DNA of 64,000 bases, taken from Opitutaceae bacterium TAV5. GTDB lineage: Bacteria > Verrucomicrobiota > Verrucomicrobiia > Opitutales > Opitutaceae. Every line of letters begins with the position of its first letter. Positions within the stretch are counted from its first letter, which is position 1. This document shows positions 37,716 to 46,872 of this stretch, in pieces. Made by a program: the position numbers and the translations under genes. The notes below the pieces were generated by a model, which had not been told where the DNA came from, did not search any database, and saw only the letters and a program-made list of their open reading frames with translations. Where the stretch lies: the NCBI GenBank assembly GCA_000242935.3, contig CP007053.1, positions 620,001 to 684,000 of the forward strand, in the 5' to 3' direction.

Positions 37716-40403
37716 TTATCTGGAGCGGACACGAGGCTCGGAGCCGGCCGGAGTAACCAGTGTCGGATTCTGGAACTGGGCATTGGGTTGAACGCCTTGC
37801 AGGGTTTGCCGTTTCGGCGAACCACCGGGGCTGACAAGATTGGCCGTGACAAAGACGAGCAGATTACGCTTCTGGGAGGTTTCACCCTTCGAGCGGAACA
37901 GGCGGCCGAGATACGGGATATCACCCAAAACTGGAACCTTGTCGTTAACACGTTTCACTTCTTCACGGGTCAGACCGCCCATGACCAAAGTAGCACCATC
38001 CCAGACCGTCACCTTGGTCGTCACTTCGCGAGTCGAGAAGATCGGTTGGTAGAAACCGGAGGGCACCGTCACGGTATTGTTACCGGAAATGGCGATACTC
38101 AGACCACCGTATTCCACAAACCCTTCGAATTCGGTGACCTTGGGATTGAGATCCAAGGTGATCGAATAGTTGTCATCCTCAACCGTCGGTGTAACACGGA
38201 GTTCCACACCAATATTGCGAGTGACAAATTCTTCCGGCGTACCGGCCGTGATCGTGACACCGGCAGTCCCGACCTCGGATTCGATTTCACCAAAGCTTTG
38301 CGGATAGCGAAGCTCCTGAGCGACTACCATCAGGGCCGGATTTCCGGACAGAACTGTCACCTTCGGCGCGCTCAACAATTCGGTTGCCTGATTCTGGGCA
38401 ATAGCCCGGATGCTGGCACTGACTGAAAAATCACCGATCCAACCCGACAAGCTGGCAATGTCGCTCGTATCGCTACCATCGGTCACTGTTCCTGGCAGAG
38501 TAGGAGCGCCACTCGGATATGAATTTCCATTGATTGTCACAGAACTGGCCGACTGGGAAATACCAAAAGCTCCCGACAGTGAACGAGTCGGAGAGGTGAT
38601 GGTAGCGCCGTGACCACTGAGAGACACCTTGGTTGCCCCCCACTGGACCCCCAATTCATCAAGGGCACCGGCCTGAACATCCATAAACTTGGCTTCAATT
38701 TCCACCTGTCGGACATCGTTGAACCGAGCGAGGATGTTGCGCACACGCTCCAGATTGGAGGTGGTTTGCGTTACAAAAATGGCGGCACCGTCATAGGCCA
38801 AGGCTGATCCGGGACCAAACTGGACGCCGGCGTTTTGCAGGAAATTCCTGATCCCGTCCGCCTCACCCCCGCCACTGCCACCGCCGCCACCACCACCCGC
38901 CGGGGCGGCAAAAGGATCTGCGGCAGCCGCCGGAGCAGAGCTTCCCGAGCCCACACCCGTCATCCGGATAATCGCCGCCTTGCTGATCGGGAAGACTTCC
39001 ATTTCCAGCATGTTGGGGCCACTTCCACCCGTCTTGATTGAAACGATATCGGTCACATCGTAGCGGTAACCGATCGATTCAACCAGAATATCCAGCACGC
39101 GTTTGAGCGGCATGCCCTGGAGACGCAGATTGACCTGCGGATTTTTGTTTTCCTGGTCGAGCAGAACGATGTTCACACGCGGATTCCCGGCCAGCGTCGG
39201 TTGCTCGCGTTCGGCGTCTTCCGCCAGCGCACCCAGTGTGCTGACAACCTGAGAGAGAGGCATGTTGCGCAGATCGACACTGGGCATGATCAGTCTGGCA
39301 ATTTTTTCGCGGAGAGGATTAGTTCGGGGGTCCGCCACAACCTGATCTACCGTATCCCGATAAACACCCGGAAGCTGCCATGCCTCAGCGACTTGCTGCA
39401 TGGCAAGAGCAGTTGTTTTTTCACGATTGGCTTTTCCCATCGCGCCTTTCTCTTCGGCAATGCGACGGAGGAAATACTTGGCCGCAGGATCGGCAGCAGA
39501 CAGCGTCTCGACGCGGCGGAAGGTTTCCTGGGCACCATCGATATCTCCTGCCAGATATTGGGCCCGGCCTTTGGTGGTCAGTTGCTGGATCACCTTCTGG
39601 TCAGCAACAAATTTGGGATTTACTTCCTCGATTGGATGATTTTCCGGATTATTTTCCCTGGCGGCAATCCGGGCCTCTGCCTGTTTGATGCGTTTTTCGC
39701 TGGCCATTGACGAATTGGCGTATGCATCGAGAGCAGCACGAGCACCTTCCGAGTCTCCCTTGTTCAGCAGATACTGGGCCTTGGCGAAGGCATAAGTGCC
39801 TTTTTCTTTTTCAAGCGTGGTGATCGTATCGAGCGTCAGCGTGTTGTCGGGAAGCGTCTGGATGGTCTCGTCAAGCGTGGTGATGGCACCGTCATAATCT
39901 TTTTCCTTGGCCAAGGATCGGGCGTGCTTGCGCTGCAACTCCGTATTTTTGAGGAGGTCGGCAATCCGGCTTTCTTCAGCCTGGGTAAGCTGGCTGGCCG
40001 GGTCGAGAGGTGCTGCCGCCGCTGAAGCCGCGCCACTACCGCCACCGGCACCTGCGTCCTTGCGCGGCGGGTAGCTTACTTCGGCAATGCCTTCAGGAGC
40101 TACGGCGGTCGAGTCCACCGGAGCCGCCGGTACTGCGAGGCCACCCTGGGCCTGGGCCGCATTGACGCTGGCCAGCAGGCGCTGGACCGTGACGTCATCA
40201 GGCGCGAGTTGGCGGAGCTGTTCGAGATTGGATTTGGCCGTGGCCAGATCTCCTTTGTCTCGTGCGCTCAGAGCATCGGCCATCAGGCGAATTTTGGTCT
40301 CGGTCTGGCTTTGAGCCGAGAGGTTGGAGGGAAGCGTCATCGCGAAAAGCGCCGGCACGGCCAGAGCTGCAATGATCGACTTGGGGAGACGGATGGATTT
40401 CAT
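37716..40403 (-). CDS. Secretin, Amuc_1098-like pilus outer-membrane protein
   Basis: An 895-residue outer-membrane channel with a signal peptide at 1-31. Residues 35-330 are helical TPR-like repeats (SLAKEKDYDGAITTLDETIQ). Next comes a secretin N-domain region with MPLKRVLDILVESIGYRY near 430, a Gly-rich linker and an N-domain with VTQTTSNLERVRNILARFNDVRQVEIEAKF (in part). The secretin barrel lies at about 640-870 and includes the hallmark VPVLGDIPYLGRLFR. The fused TPR domain is the layout of the Akkermansia Amuc_1098 family. It would form the outer-membrane pore for the inner-membrane proteins encoded upstream. Confidence 0.92.
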   Translation of the reverse strand: MKSIRLPKSIIAALAVPALFAMTLPSNLSAQSQTETKIRLMADALSARDKGDLATAKSNLEQLRQLAPDDVTVQRLLASVNAAQAQGGLAVPAAPVDSTAVAPEGIAEVSYPPRKDAGAGGGSGAASAAAAPLDPASQLTQAEESRIADLLKNTELQRKHARSLAKEKDYDGAITTLDETIQTLPDNTLTLDTITTLEKEKGTYAFAKAQYLLNKGDSEGARAALDAYANSSMASEKRIKQAEARIAARENNPENHPIEEVNPKFVADQKVIQQLTTKGRAQYLAGDIDGAQETFRRVETLSAADPAAKYFLRRIAEEKGAMGKANREKTTALAMQQVAEAWQLPGVYRDTVDQVVADPRTNPLREKIARLIMPSVDLRNMPLSQVVSTLGALAEDAEREQPTLAGNPRVNIVLLDQENKNPQVNLRLQGMPLKRVLDILVESIGYRYDVTDIVSIKTGGSGPNMLEMEVFPISKAAIIRMTGVGSGSSAPAAAADPFAAPAGGGGGGGSGGGEADGIRNFLQNAGVQFGPGSALAYDGAAIFVTQTTSNLERVRNILARFNDVRQVEIEAKFMDVQAGALDELGVQWGATKVSLSGHGATITSPTRSLSGAFGISQSASSVTINGNSYPSGAPTLPGTVTDGSDTSDIASLSGWIGDFSVSASIRAIAQNQATELLSAPKVTVLSGNPALMVVAQELRYPQSFGEIESEVGTAGVTITAGTPEEFVTRNIGVELRVTPTVEDDNYSITLDLNPKVTEFEGFVEYGGLSIAISGNNTVTVPSGFYQPIFSTREVTTKVTVWDGATLVMGGLTREEVKRVNDKVPVLGDIPYLGRLFRSKGETSQKRNLLVFVTANLVSPGGSPKRQTLQGVQPNAQFQNPTLVTPAGSEPRVRSR

Positions 40404-40473
40404 CTAGGGGACGTAAAAAATAAAGTATTGAGAGATTGGTTTCCGAAAAACGACTCAAAAAATCGGCTTCGGC

Positions 40474-41409
40474 CTAAAAACCGGGAAAAGCTCCCGCTGG
40501 TGGTGCTGGTTGATCATTGTTGCTGGTTGGTGCCTCCGGAGCTGGCCCGGGTGCAGATTCGTTGGTGGAAGTTGCGGGGGAAGCGCCGGTCGCTTCCAGA
40601 ACCTTCGTCTCGGCGTCGGCCTCCTCACCGGCCTTGCGCCTGGTCACGGTCGCCGATGGCGGAGTGTCCGTCACCCGCTCAATCGCCCAGGTGGTGTCAT
40701 CGGCGACAATACTGTCGCCGCTCTTGGCCTTTTTCACTTCTCCGGAGGATGTGATGCGGAAAGTCGCCGTGGAGACAGGCAACTTGGTCCGTTCGGTGCT
40801 GACCAGTTCGGTCTCTTCGCCGGTTTGGGTGTCACGGACAGTCGCGAAAGCCGCGGTCACAATGATCGGGGTGCCTCCATCGGGCGGAACCTTCCGCTGG
40901 CGGGCCACGCTGAATTTGGTGACCTCGAGATTGAGATGCGGGATTTTTTTCCCGACCGCGCCGATGATGACATCCTGATTCTGCACGTCCTCGAAGGTAC
41001 CGCGGGCGGAGTCTCCCGAGCCAATAAAGCCGGTCAATTGCAGCCGGAAATCGTCGCGCTCGACCGCCAGCAGCTCGAGTCCGAAAATGACAGGTTTCAC
41101 TTCTTCCGGCGGAATCGGTGGGGTGACGGTAAATTGCGTCGTGTTCGCGTCGTAATAGATCACCGGCGGAGTGAAGACATCGAAGAGCCATTCCTCTCCG
41201 CGAGAAAGAGGCTTGGGATCGGGCCAAGCCTGGGTCTCGATATCGAGGGTGACGATTTCTTCGGGTTCGTAATTTTTACCGCTGGTCGGCGCATTGACGA
41301 CAGCCGCATCGCCAAGATCGGTCTCCTGAAACCAGGCCCAGGCGCTGGCTCCGAGGAAAAGCAGGCCGGCAACCCCGAGAAGAACTTTATCTGAAGTGGT
41401 GGCGGACAT
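40474..41409 (-). CDS. Amuc_1099-like pilus-system protein
   Basis: A 311-residue bitopic protein: a short cytoplasmic start, one transmembrane helix at about 8-27, then a periplasmic beta-rich region and a Pro/Ala-rich tail (residues 270-311). Conserved-looking stretches are EEWLFDVFTPPVIYYD and FGLELLAVERDDFRLQLTGF (in part). The assignment rests mainly on its fixed place between the Amuc_1100-like and secretin genes and on matching topology; I have no alignment. It is likely to link the inner-membrane complex to the secretin, as PilP does in type IV pili. Confidence 0.72.
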   Translation of the reverse strand: MSATTSDKVLLGVAGLLFLGASAWAWFQETDLGDAAVVNAPTSGKNYEPEEIVTLDIETQAWPDPKPLSRGEEWLFDVFTPPVIYYDANTTQFTVTPPIPPEEVKPVIFGLELLAVERDDFRLQLTGFIGSGDSARGTFEDVQNQDVIIGAVGKKIPHLNLEVTKFSVARQRKVPPDGGTPIIVTAAFATVRDTQTGEETELVSTERTKLPVSTATFRITSSGEVKKAKSGDSIVADDTTWAIERVTDTPPSATVTRRKAGEEADAETKVLEATGASPATSTNESAPGPAPEAPTSNNDQPAPPAGAFPGF

Positions 41410-41417
41410 GAGGGGAA

Positions 41418-42458
41418 TCAGGGCTGGGTTGCGGCGACGGCGGGTTCGACGAGGTTGATAAACTCCACGATGACAGTGAAACGCGAGCGGCCCGGCTGCA
41501 CGAGAGGTACGGCGGCATTGGCTTTTGCGGCTTCCTCGGGGGCAGGCTCAAAAATTCCGCCAAACCCGGAAGGCCTCGGTGGAGGCGGCGATTGAGGATT
41601 GCCTCCGGGTTGCCCGCCGGCGGCGGGAACGACATCGACACCTCTCACCACGACCGGCACCTGAAAGGTGGCCAACTCGTTGAGAAATTTTCGCAAGGCC
41701 TGCGTGTAACCGACAAAACTGATGCGAAACGCCGAGGCCTCCACAAAGCCGGGAGCCCGTGATGAAATACGGGAATCCATCGTGAAAAAATCACCTGCGC
41801 CATCGGTTGGCTGCGGTGCACCGGGACCACCTCGTGGTCCCCCTCCCCTCGTCGGGGCAGCAGGGGCGCCGGCTTGCTGCGCGCCTCCGCTTACCTGCTC
41901 CCGGTTGAATGAGAGCAACTCGATCGGCTGGCGGGGATCGTTGAGCGCAAAGAGTGACCGGAGGAGATGCGTGGACACAAGGCGCTGGCGGTCCACGGCA
42001 GCGATCTGCTCCTGCGGAGGCCCCTGCTTGTTGGCGATATAGGAGCCGAAACCGAACTGGAAATTGGCCGGGGTGCGAACGCCGGCCGCGTCGGCCTGCT
42101 TGCGCATGTCATCCACATACTGGACGATGCTGAACAGGGCCTGGGTGGGTTCAGCGGGCGGTGCGGCGGCAAGGATTTCCGCCGCGACGCTGCCACGGCC
42201 ACGCAGCTCGTTACGATAGGTCTCGAGCAGGCCCGTCAGCCGTTCGAGATCGTCTTCCACCGCCTTGGCATTGGTGGCGTCGGGAAAGGGATTCTTGCGG
42301 GCAAAGCCTTGCAGCGCCGCTTCCTTCCGGGAGATCTCCGCCTGCGTGGAAGCGTTGATGCTGCGCATCGCAAAAAGCAGCGTGCCGGCACCGACGATGG
42401 CGAGAAACAGGATGATGATGACAACGAAAAAAACGGGATGTGATTTGAGCCTGGCCAT
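41418..42458 (-). CDS. Amuc_1100-like pilus protein (PilO-like)
   Basis: A 346-residue bitopic inner-membrane protein: transmembrane helix at about 9-31, coiled-coil helix (AEISRKEAALQGFARK onward) to residue 90, then two ferredoxin-like periplasmic halves separated by a low-complexity Gly/Pro/Ala stretch (about 195-220), and a C-terminal strand FTVIVEFINLVEP. Length and layout match Amuc_1100 of Akkermansia (317 residues), the pilus-associated protein known for signalling through TLR2. The identification rests on architecture and gene order, as sequence identity seems low. It sits 8 bases upstream of the Amuc_1099-like gene. Confidence 0.78.
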   Translation of the reverse strand: MARLKSHPVFFVVIIILFLAIVGAGTLLFAMRSINASTQAEISRKEAALQGFARKNPFPDATNAKAVEDDLERLTGLLETYRNELRGRGSVAAEILAAAPPAEPTQALFSIVQYVDDMRKQADAAGVRTPANFQFGFGSYIANKQGPPQEQIAAVDRQRLVSTHLLRSLFALNDPRQPIELLSFNREQVSGGAQQAGAPAAPTRGGGPRGGPGAPQPTDGAGDFFTMDSRISSRAPGFVEASAFRISFVGYTQALRKFLNELATFQVPVVVRGVDVVPAAGGQPGGNPQSPPPPRPSGFGGIFEPAPEEAAKANAAVPLVQPGRSRFTVIVEFINLVEPAVAATQP

Positions 42459-42475
42459 GATGGGGAGGGAGCGGT

Positions 42476-44194
42476 TCAGAGAGGACGCTTCGGATCGACC
42501 ACGAGTACGAAGTCAAACTGGAGAATGCCTGGCGTGTTGGGATCGAATTTTTCGCTTTCGACCGCCGAGATAAATTGCGAGTCGCTGAAACCCTGGATCA
42601 GGCTGCGGACTTTTTCGTAGGAATCCTGGCTGACACGGGAAACCGGATTTTTCACGTCGAGAAGACGTCCGCTGACATGCAGGCGCACGGTTTTGTCGTC
42701 ATTTGCCGGAGCCGGCGCCTGACCACCGCCGCCGCCGAACAGGCCTCCGCCACCGCCTCCACCGGGTCCGCCCCCCCCGCCGCCGCCTGCGCGCATCACT
42801 TCGAGCTGGTCGAGCCAGACGTCTCCGGTTTTTTCGAGGCGTCCCTGAAGATCGGAGAAGAAATTGATCCAGTTGGACTTGGTTTCGGCCAGACCGTGGA
42901 TGGCGTTCACTTGCGCCCGGATGGTCTCGATCTTGCGAAGGTTGGCATCATTCTTGTCCTGGACCACCTGAAGCGGAAGCACCGCGTCGTTGAGTCGACT
43001 GAGTTGCTTGTTGAGACTCTGGCCGAGCCGGAAGGTCTGGACCATCGGAGGCACAAACGCCAGGAGAACGATCGCTGCCGCCGCCACGATCCAGGTGGTG
43101 CGGGCCTGGAATTCGAGGCGCTTCCGGATCGATGGCGGCACCATGCTGAGGATTTTTTCATCCTTGGCCGGGGCCACCGCGAGGCCAACCAGTGCAGGAA
43201 GAAGCGGAGCCACCTGGGCGGCGTCGGCCGTCCTCGCGGTCGTCTTGACCGCGCGGAGAGGGTCGAAATTCTCGACCGGCATTTTCAGCCGCTCCCCGAG
43301 TTGTTCCGCCAGGCCGGGAATGAGCGAACCGCCACCGGTGACCAGCAGCGCTTCGGGCTGCGCAGCCCCGCTCTGGCGCCGGTAGTTGACCGTGGAGCGG
43401 GTGATTTCCAGGGCGAGGCGGCTGATAAAACTCTGGACTGCATTGTTCACCGCCAGACGCGCCGGAGAATTTTCCGGTAACTCGCTCTGGCCGCTCAGAA
43501 CCTGCACCTTGAGGGCCTCGCTATGCGAAAAGTCCTGATGAATCTCGTCCGCCACGAGCTGGGTCATCGTGTTCCCGGCATGCGGGATGGTGCGGATGAA
43601 AAACTTCTGCTGCTCGACAAAGATCAGATCGGTGGAACGGGCGCCGATATCGACAATGATCGCCCCGCCGGCAAGTTCCGGATAGCTCGCCCGGAAACAG
43701 CGCAAGGCCGAGACCGTGGAAGCCGTCACGTTTTCGACCGTGAGGCCGGCTTCGGCTACCGCGCCGCAGATGGCCTCGGCCACGTCGAGCTTGGCGGCGG
43801 CCAGCATGACTTCCATGTCGAGGCCGTCATCCGCCACCGTCACATGATCCCAGACCACTTCGCTGAGCGGGTAAGGGATGTTTTGCTGGGCCTCGAAGGC
43901 GATGATCCGCTCGCGTTTCGATTTGTCTACCGCCGGTGTCTTGATGAACTTGCTCAGCGTGTGGTGACCGGGAAGGGCGAGTGTGACCGGTCCGGAAAAT
44001 TTTTCCCGCTTCACGATCTCGGCCAGCGATTCGCCGAAAAACCGGGGCCAGTCGGCTTCCTGGGCAGCGTCGGGATTGAACGTATCGAGCGCCAGACGCT
44101 CGAGGGTCAGCCGCCCGGCTTTATCTCTGGTAAAGAGACCACATGCAACGTGGCCAGCGCCACAATCAACGGCGAGAACTCGAGGGGATGCCAT
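42476..44194 (-). CDS. PilM-PilN fusion, Amuc_1101-like
   Basis: A 572-residue protein joining two type IV pilus functions. Residues 1-350 are an actin-like ATPase of the PilM/FtsA class: phosphate-1 loop VLAVDCGAGHVACGLF, a second loop IIVDIGARSTDLIF and adenosine loop LLVTGGGSLIPGLAEQL. A transmembrane helix follows at about 380-402, then a PilN-like coiled coil and a periplasmic ferredoxin-like domain (VRLHVSGRLLD) interrupted by a Gly-rich run near 475-495. In most bacteria PilM and PilN are separate proteins that bind each other. The next gene starts 17 bases downstream. Confidence 0.88.
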   Translation of the reverse strand: MASPRVLAVDCGAGHVACGLFTRDKAGRLTLERLALDTFNPDAAQEADWPRFFGESLAEIVKREKFSGPVTLALPGHHTLSKFIKTPAVDKSKRERIIAFEAQQNIPYPLSEVVWDHVTVADDGLDMEVMLAAAKLDVAEAICGAVAEAGLTVENVTASTVSALRCFRASYPELAGGAIIVDIGARSTDLIFVEQQKFFIRTIPHAGNTMTQLVADEIHQDFSHSEALKVQVLSGQSELPENSPARLAVNNAVQSFISRLALEITRSTVNYRRQSGAAQPEALLVTGGGSLIPGLAEQLGERLKMPVENFDPLRAVKTTARTADAAQVAPLLPALVGLAVAPAKDEKILSMVPPSIRKRLEFQARTTWIVAAAAIVLLAFVPPMVQTFRLGQSLNKQLSRLNDAVLPLQVVQDKNDANLRKIETIRAQVNAIHGLAETKSNWINFFSDLQGRLEKTGDVWLDQLEVMRAGGGGGGGPGGGGGGGLFGGGGGQAPAPANDDKTVRLHVSGRLLDVKNPVSRVSQDSYEKVRSLIQGFSDSQFISAVESEKFDPNTPGILQFDFVLVVDPKRPL

Positions 44195-44266
44195 AGGGGA
44201 AGAGTGAAAGTCGTGTCGATTTCAGAATCGCCGGATTGCAGCAAGAACAAACTTGCGACAACACGA

Positions 44267-44899
44267 TCAAAGTTGTTCCCGACGGATGAAGGTTGATGTT
44301 TTCTTGCTGGAATCCGTCAGAAACGGAGTGAGATACTGGGGCTGCAAAAGCCCGTCGTTGGCCCCGGCCTTGCCGGCGATTTCGGTCATGAAAGTCTCGG
44401 CGTTCGGCAAGCCGGAGGAAATGGCGGCCCGGCCCAGCGCTTCCCGCGGCACTTCCGCGCCATCGACCGCGAGCGATACCAGATAATATTTCGGGTTGGC
44501 CGGCACACCGTCGCGCTTCACGATCTCGGGCGGCAGGTAAAAACGCACCCAGGAACGGCCGTTCTCGAGCGCAACCGCCTCCGCCGAACTGCGATAGAGC
44601 TGGATCGCCGGACCGTCTTTGGGCGCCGGCGTGACCTCGACCGCGAGATTGAGCGTCACGCGCACCCGGTTGAGAAACCGGTCAGAACCGCTCCCGGGGG
44701 CCTTGACGTTGAGCTCGACTTCACTCTCCAGCCACTGGTCGGAGGAGCCGGGTCCGCGCACCTTGTTGAATCTTACGTTGCTGACCTCCACTGTTTTCTT
44801 GCTGCCCTCGGCCCCGCCCGGAACGGGCTGGGCAACGGCGGCAACAGCAGCAACCACGAAAAATGGAACTATCCGGCGAATGACTTGTGGCAATTTCAT
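44267..44899 (-). CDS. Amuc_1102-like pilus-system protein
   Basis: A 210-residue exported protein with a signal peptide (MKLPQVIRRIVPFFVVAAVAAVAQP). The mature part is beta-rich and begins VEVSNVRFNKVRGP. It has the position expected for Amuc_1102, first gene before the PilM-like gene. An in-frame GTG at 44911 would add four residues; the ATG at 44899 is preferred. It is divergent from a NUDIX gene, so the operon promoter should lie in the 92 bases between them. Function is unknown; assignment is by position and topology. Confidence 0.7.
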   Translation of the reverse strand: MKLPQVIRRIVPFFVVAAVAAVAQPVPGGAEGSKKTVEVSNVRFNKVRGPGSSDQWLESEVELNVKAPGSGSDRFLNRVRVTLNLAVEVTPAPKDGPAIQLYRSSAEAVALENGRSWVRFYLPPEIVKRDGVPANPKYYLVSLAVDGAEVPREALGRAAISSGLPNAETFMTEIAGKAGANDGLLQPQYLTPFLTDSSKKTSTFIRREQL

Positions 44900-44991
44900 G
44901 GGGATAATCACAAAACCATTGAGGAAGCCCGCACGCTCGTCACGCTCAAAGATTCGTCCTGCTAAAGTTTGTTGCGCGCACCGCCCGCATC

Positions 44992-45561
44992 ATGTCCTCG
45001 CTGCCACCACCACCGCTATCGTCCGCCGCCGTCCTCTCGCACAAGATCGCCGTCCTCGTCTTCCTCGAAAACAGCCGTGGCGAACATCTCCTCATCCTCC
45101 GCGCCCGCCAGCCCAACGCCGGCGCCTGGAGCCCGATCGGCGGCAAGCTCGAAACGGCCCTCGGGGAATCCCCCTTTGAATGCGCTGTCCGGGAGACCCG
45201 CGAGGAAACCGGCTTCGAGGTCGAATCCGCCGACCTCCATCTCTTCGCCATGATCGCGGAAAAAGCCTACGAAGGCCAATCCCACTGGCTCCTCTTTCTC
45301 TTCCGCTGCAAAAAACCCGTCCCGCACCTGCCTCCCGATATCAGCGAAGGCCATTTCGGTTTTTTCTCCCGCACCGAACTCGAAAAACTCCCCCTCCCCG
45401 AAACCGACCGCACCGCGCTCTGGCAGATTTACGACCGTCACCGCCACGGCTTCGTTGCCCTCCGTGCCAACTGCGCGCCCGGGCGTCCGCTCGATATCAC
45501 CACCGAACAGGTCATCGGCGGCAACAGCGGCGACGCCACCCTCGCCCACGACCACGCATAA
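44992..45561 (+). CDS. NUDIX hydrolase
   Basis: A 189-residue pyrophosphohydrolase. The NUDIX box lies at about residues 43-68: GGKLE, then GESPFECAVRETREETGF. Compared with the usual G-x5-E spacing, two residues (TA) are extra before the GE. The metal-binding REETREE-type core (RETREETG) is intact. The preceding segment ILRARQPNAGAWSPIGG resembles 8-oxo-dGTP diphosphatase relatives, but the substrate cannot be assigned. It lies between the pilus-like operon and the pyruvate dehydrogenase genes. Confidence 0.88.
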   Translation: MSSLPPPPLSSAAVLSHKIAVLVFLENSRGEHLLILRARQPNAGAWSPIGGKLETALGESPFECAVRETREETGFEVESADLHLFAMIAEKAYEGQSHWLLFLFRCKKPVPHLPPDISEGHFGFFSRTELEKLPLPETDRTALWQIYDRHRHGFVALRANCAPGRPLDITTEQVIGGNSGDATLAHDHA

Positions 45562-45682
45562 TATCCGCCGGTCGGAGTATCAGTTTTCCTGCTGACACTG
45601 CGAAAGTTGCAAACCGAACACTCTTGATTTCCAGTTCCGCGACCGAACACTTTACCGTTTCATTTCAATCACAACCGCCATC

Positions 45683-46816
45683 GTGAGCAAAAAAAACACT
45701 GCCACCGCCGAGTCGAAATCCGCCCGAAAACCAGCTCCGCCTGCCGATACCCCCGCCCCTGCCGGAGTCACTTGCCCCGCCGCCGCCCAAGCTCCGGTCA
45801 ATGCCGGCCTCACTCCCGAGGCTCGCCTGGAACTCTACCGCAAGATGGTCCGCATCCGCCGCTTCGAGGAGCGTTCCCTGCGTGCTTATCAGGCCAAGAA
45901 GATCGGCGGTTTTCTCCATCTCTACATCGGCCAGGAAGCCGTCGCTGTCGGCTGCTGTTCCCTCATGGGCGAGCATGACCACGTCATCACCGCCTATCGC
46001 GACCACGGCCACGCCATCGCCGTCGGCATGGACACCAAATCGCTGATGGCCGAGCTCTACGGCAAGGCCACCGGCTGCTCCAAAGGCAAGGGCGGCTCGA
46101 TGCACTACTTCGATCCCTCGCGCAACTTCTGGGGCGGCCACGGTATTGTCGGCGGCCAGATCCCTCTCGGCACCGGCCTCGCCTACGCGGTAAAATACCG
46201 CGGACTCAAGGGCGCCGCGATGGCCTTCATGGGCGACGGCGCCGTTAACCAGGGCGCAGTCCACGAAGCCTACAACCTCGCCGCTCTCTGGGATCTCCCC
46301 TGCATTTTCGTCATCGAGAACAACGGCTACTCGATGGGCACGAGCCAAGCCCGCTCTTCCGCCGGCGAACTCGCCACCCGCGCCGCCGGCTACGACATGA
46401 AATGGGAAGTCATCAACGGCCACGATCTCTACGAAGTCCGCGCCAAGATGCACGCGCTGCTCACCCGCGCCCGCGAGGAATCCAAACCCGCCGTCGTCGA
46501 GATCGACACCTACCGTTACCGCGGCCACTCCGTGGCGGATCCCGACAAGACCTACCGCACCCGCGACGAGATCGAGGAATACCGGAAGACCAAGGACCCC
46601 ATCCATCTCTTCCAGCAGACTCTCCTCGGCGAGAAGGTTCTCACCGACGCCCTCATCGAGCAGATCGATGCCGAAGCCCGCGCCGAGGCCGACACCGCCG
46701 CCGACTTCGCCGAGGCCAGTCCCTTCCCCACGCCCGACGACATCCAGCGCGACGTCTACTGGGAAGCCGACCACCCCGACCAGCGCACCTCCAAAGGACG
46801 CCTCTTTTTCGCGTAA
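45683..46816 (+). CDS. pdhA: Pyruvate dehydrogenase E1 component, alpha subunit
   Basis: A 377-residue thiamine diphosphate-dependent subunit of the pyruvate dehydrogenase complex. It begins at a GTG, as no suitable ATG exists before the conserved core. An Ala/Pro/Lys-rich lead (about 45 residues) precedes LELYRKMVRIRRFEERSL. Core motifs are KGGSMHYFD, GGQIPLGTGLAYA, the thiamine diphosphate motif GDGAVNQGAVHEAYNLAALW ending in ENN, and the phosphorylation-loop-like YRYRGHSVADPD. It is the first gene of an E1 alpha-E1 beta-E2 set. Confidence 0.95.
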   Translation: MSKKNTATAESKSARKPAPPADTPAPAGVTCPAAAQAPVNAGLTPEARLELYRKMVRIRRFEERSLRAYQAKKIGGFLHLYIGQEAVAVGCCSLMGEHDHVITAYRDHGHAIAVGMDTKSLMAELYGKATGCSKGKGGSMHYFDPSRNFWGGHGIVGGQIPLGTGLAYAVKYRGLKGAAMAFMGDGAVNQGAVHEAYNLAALWDLPCIFVIENNGYSMGTSQARSSAGELATRAAGYDMKWEVINGHDLYEVRAKMHALLTRAREESKPAVVEIDTYRYRGHSVADPDKTYRTRDEIEEYRKTKDPIHLFQQTLLGEKVLTDALIEQIDAEARAEADTAADFAEASPFPTPDDIQRDVYWEADHPDQRTSKGRLFFA

Positions 46817-46872
46817 CGCGCACCGCACTCACCTTCATTTCCGCTTCCAGCCTTTCAGTTTTTCCACACACC

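Noticed and set aside
42760-42790. Gly-rich run in the PilM-PilN gene as an assembly error
   Set aside because: The frame is kept on both sides and a recognisable PilN-like domain continues after it, so it is treated as a real linker.
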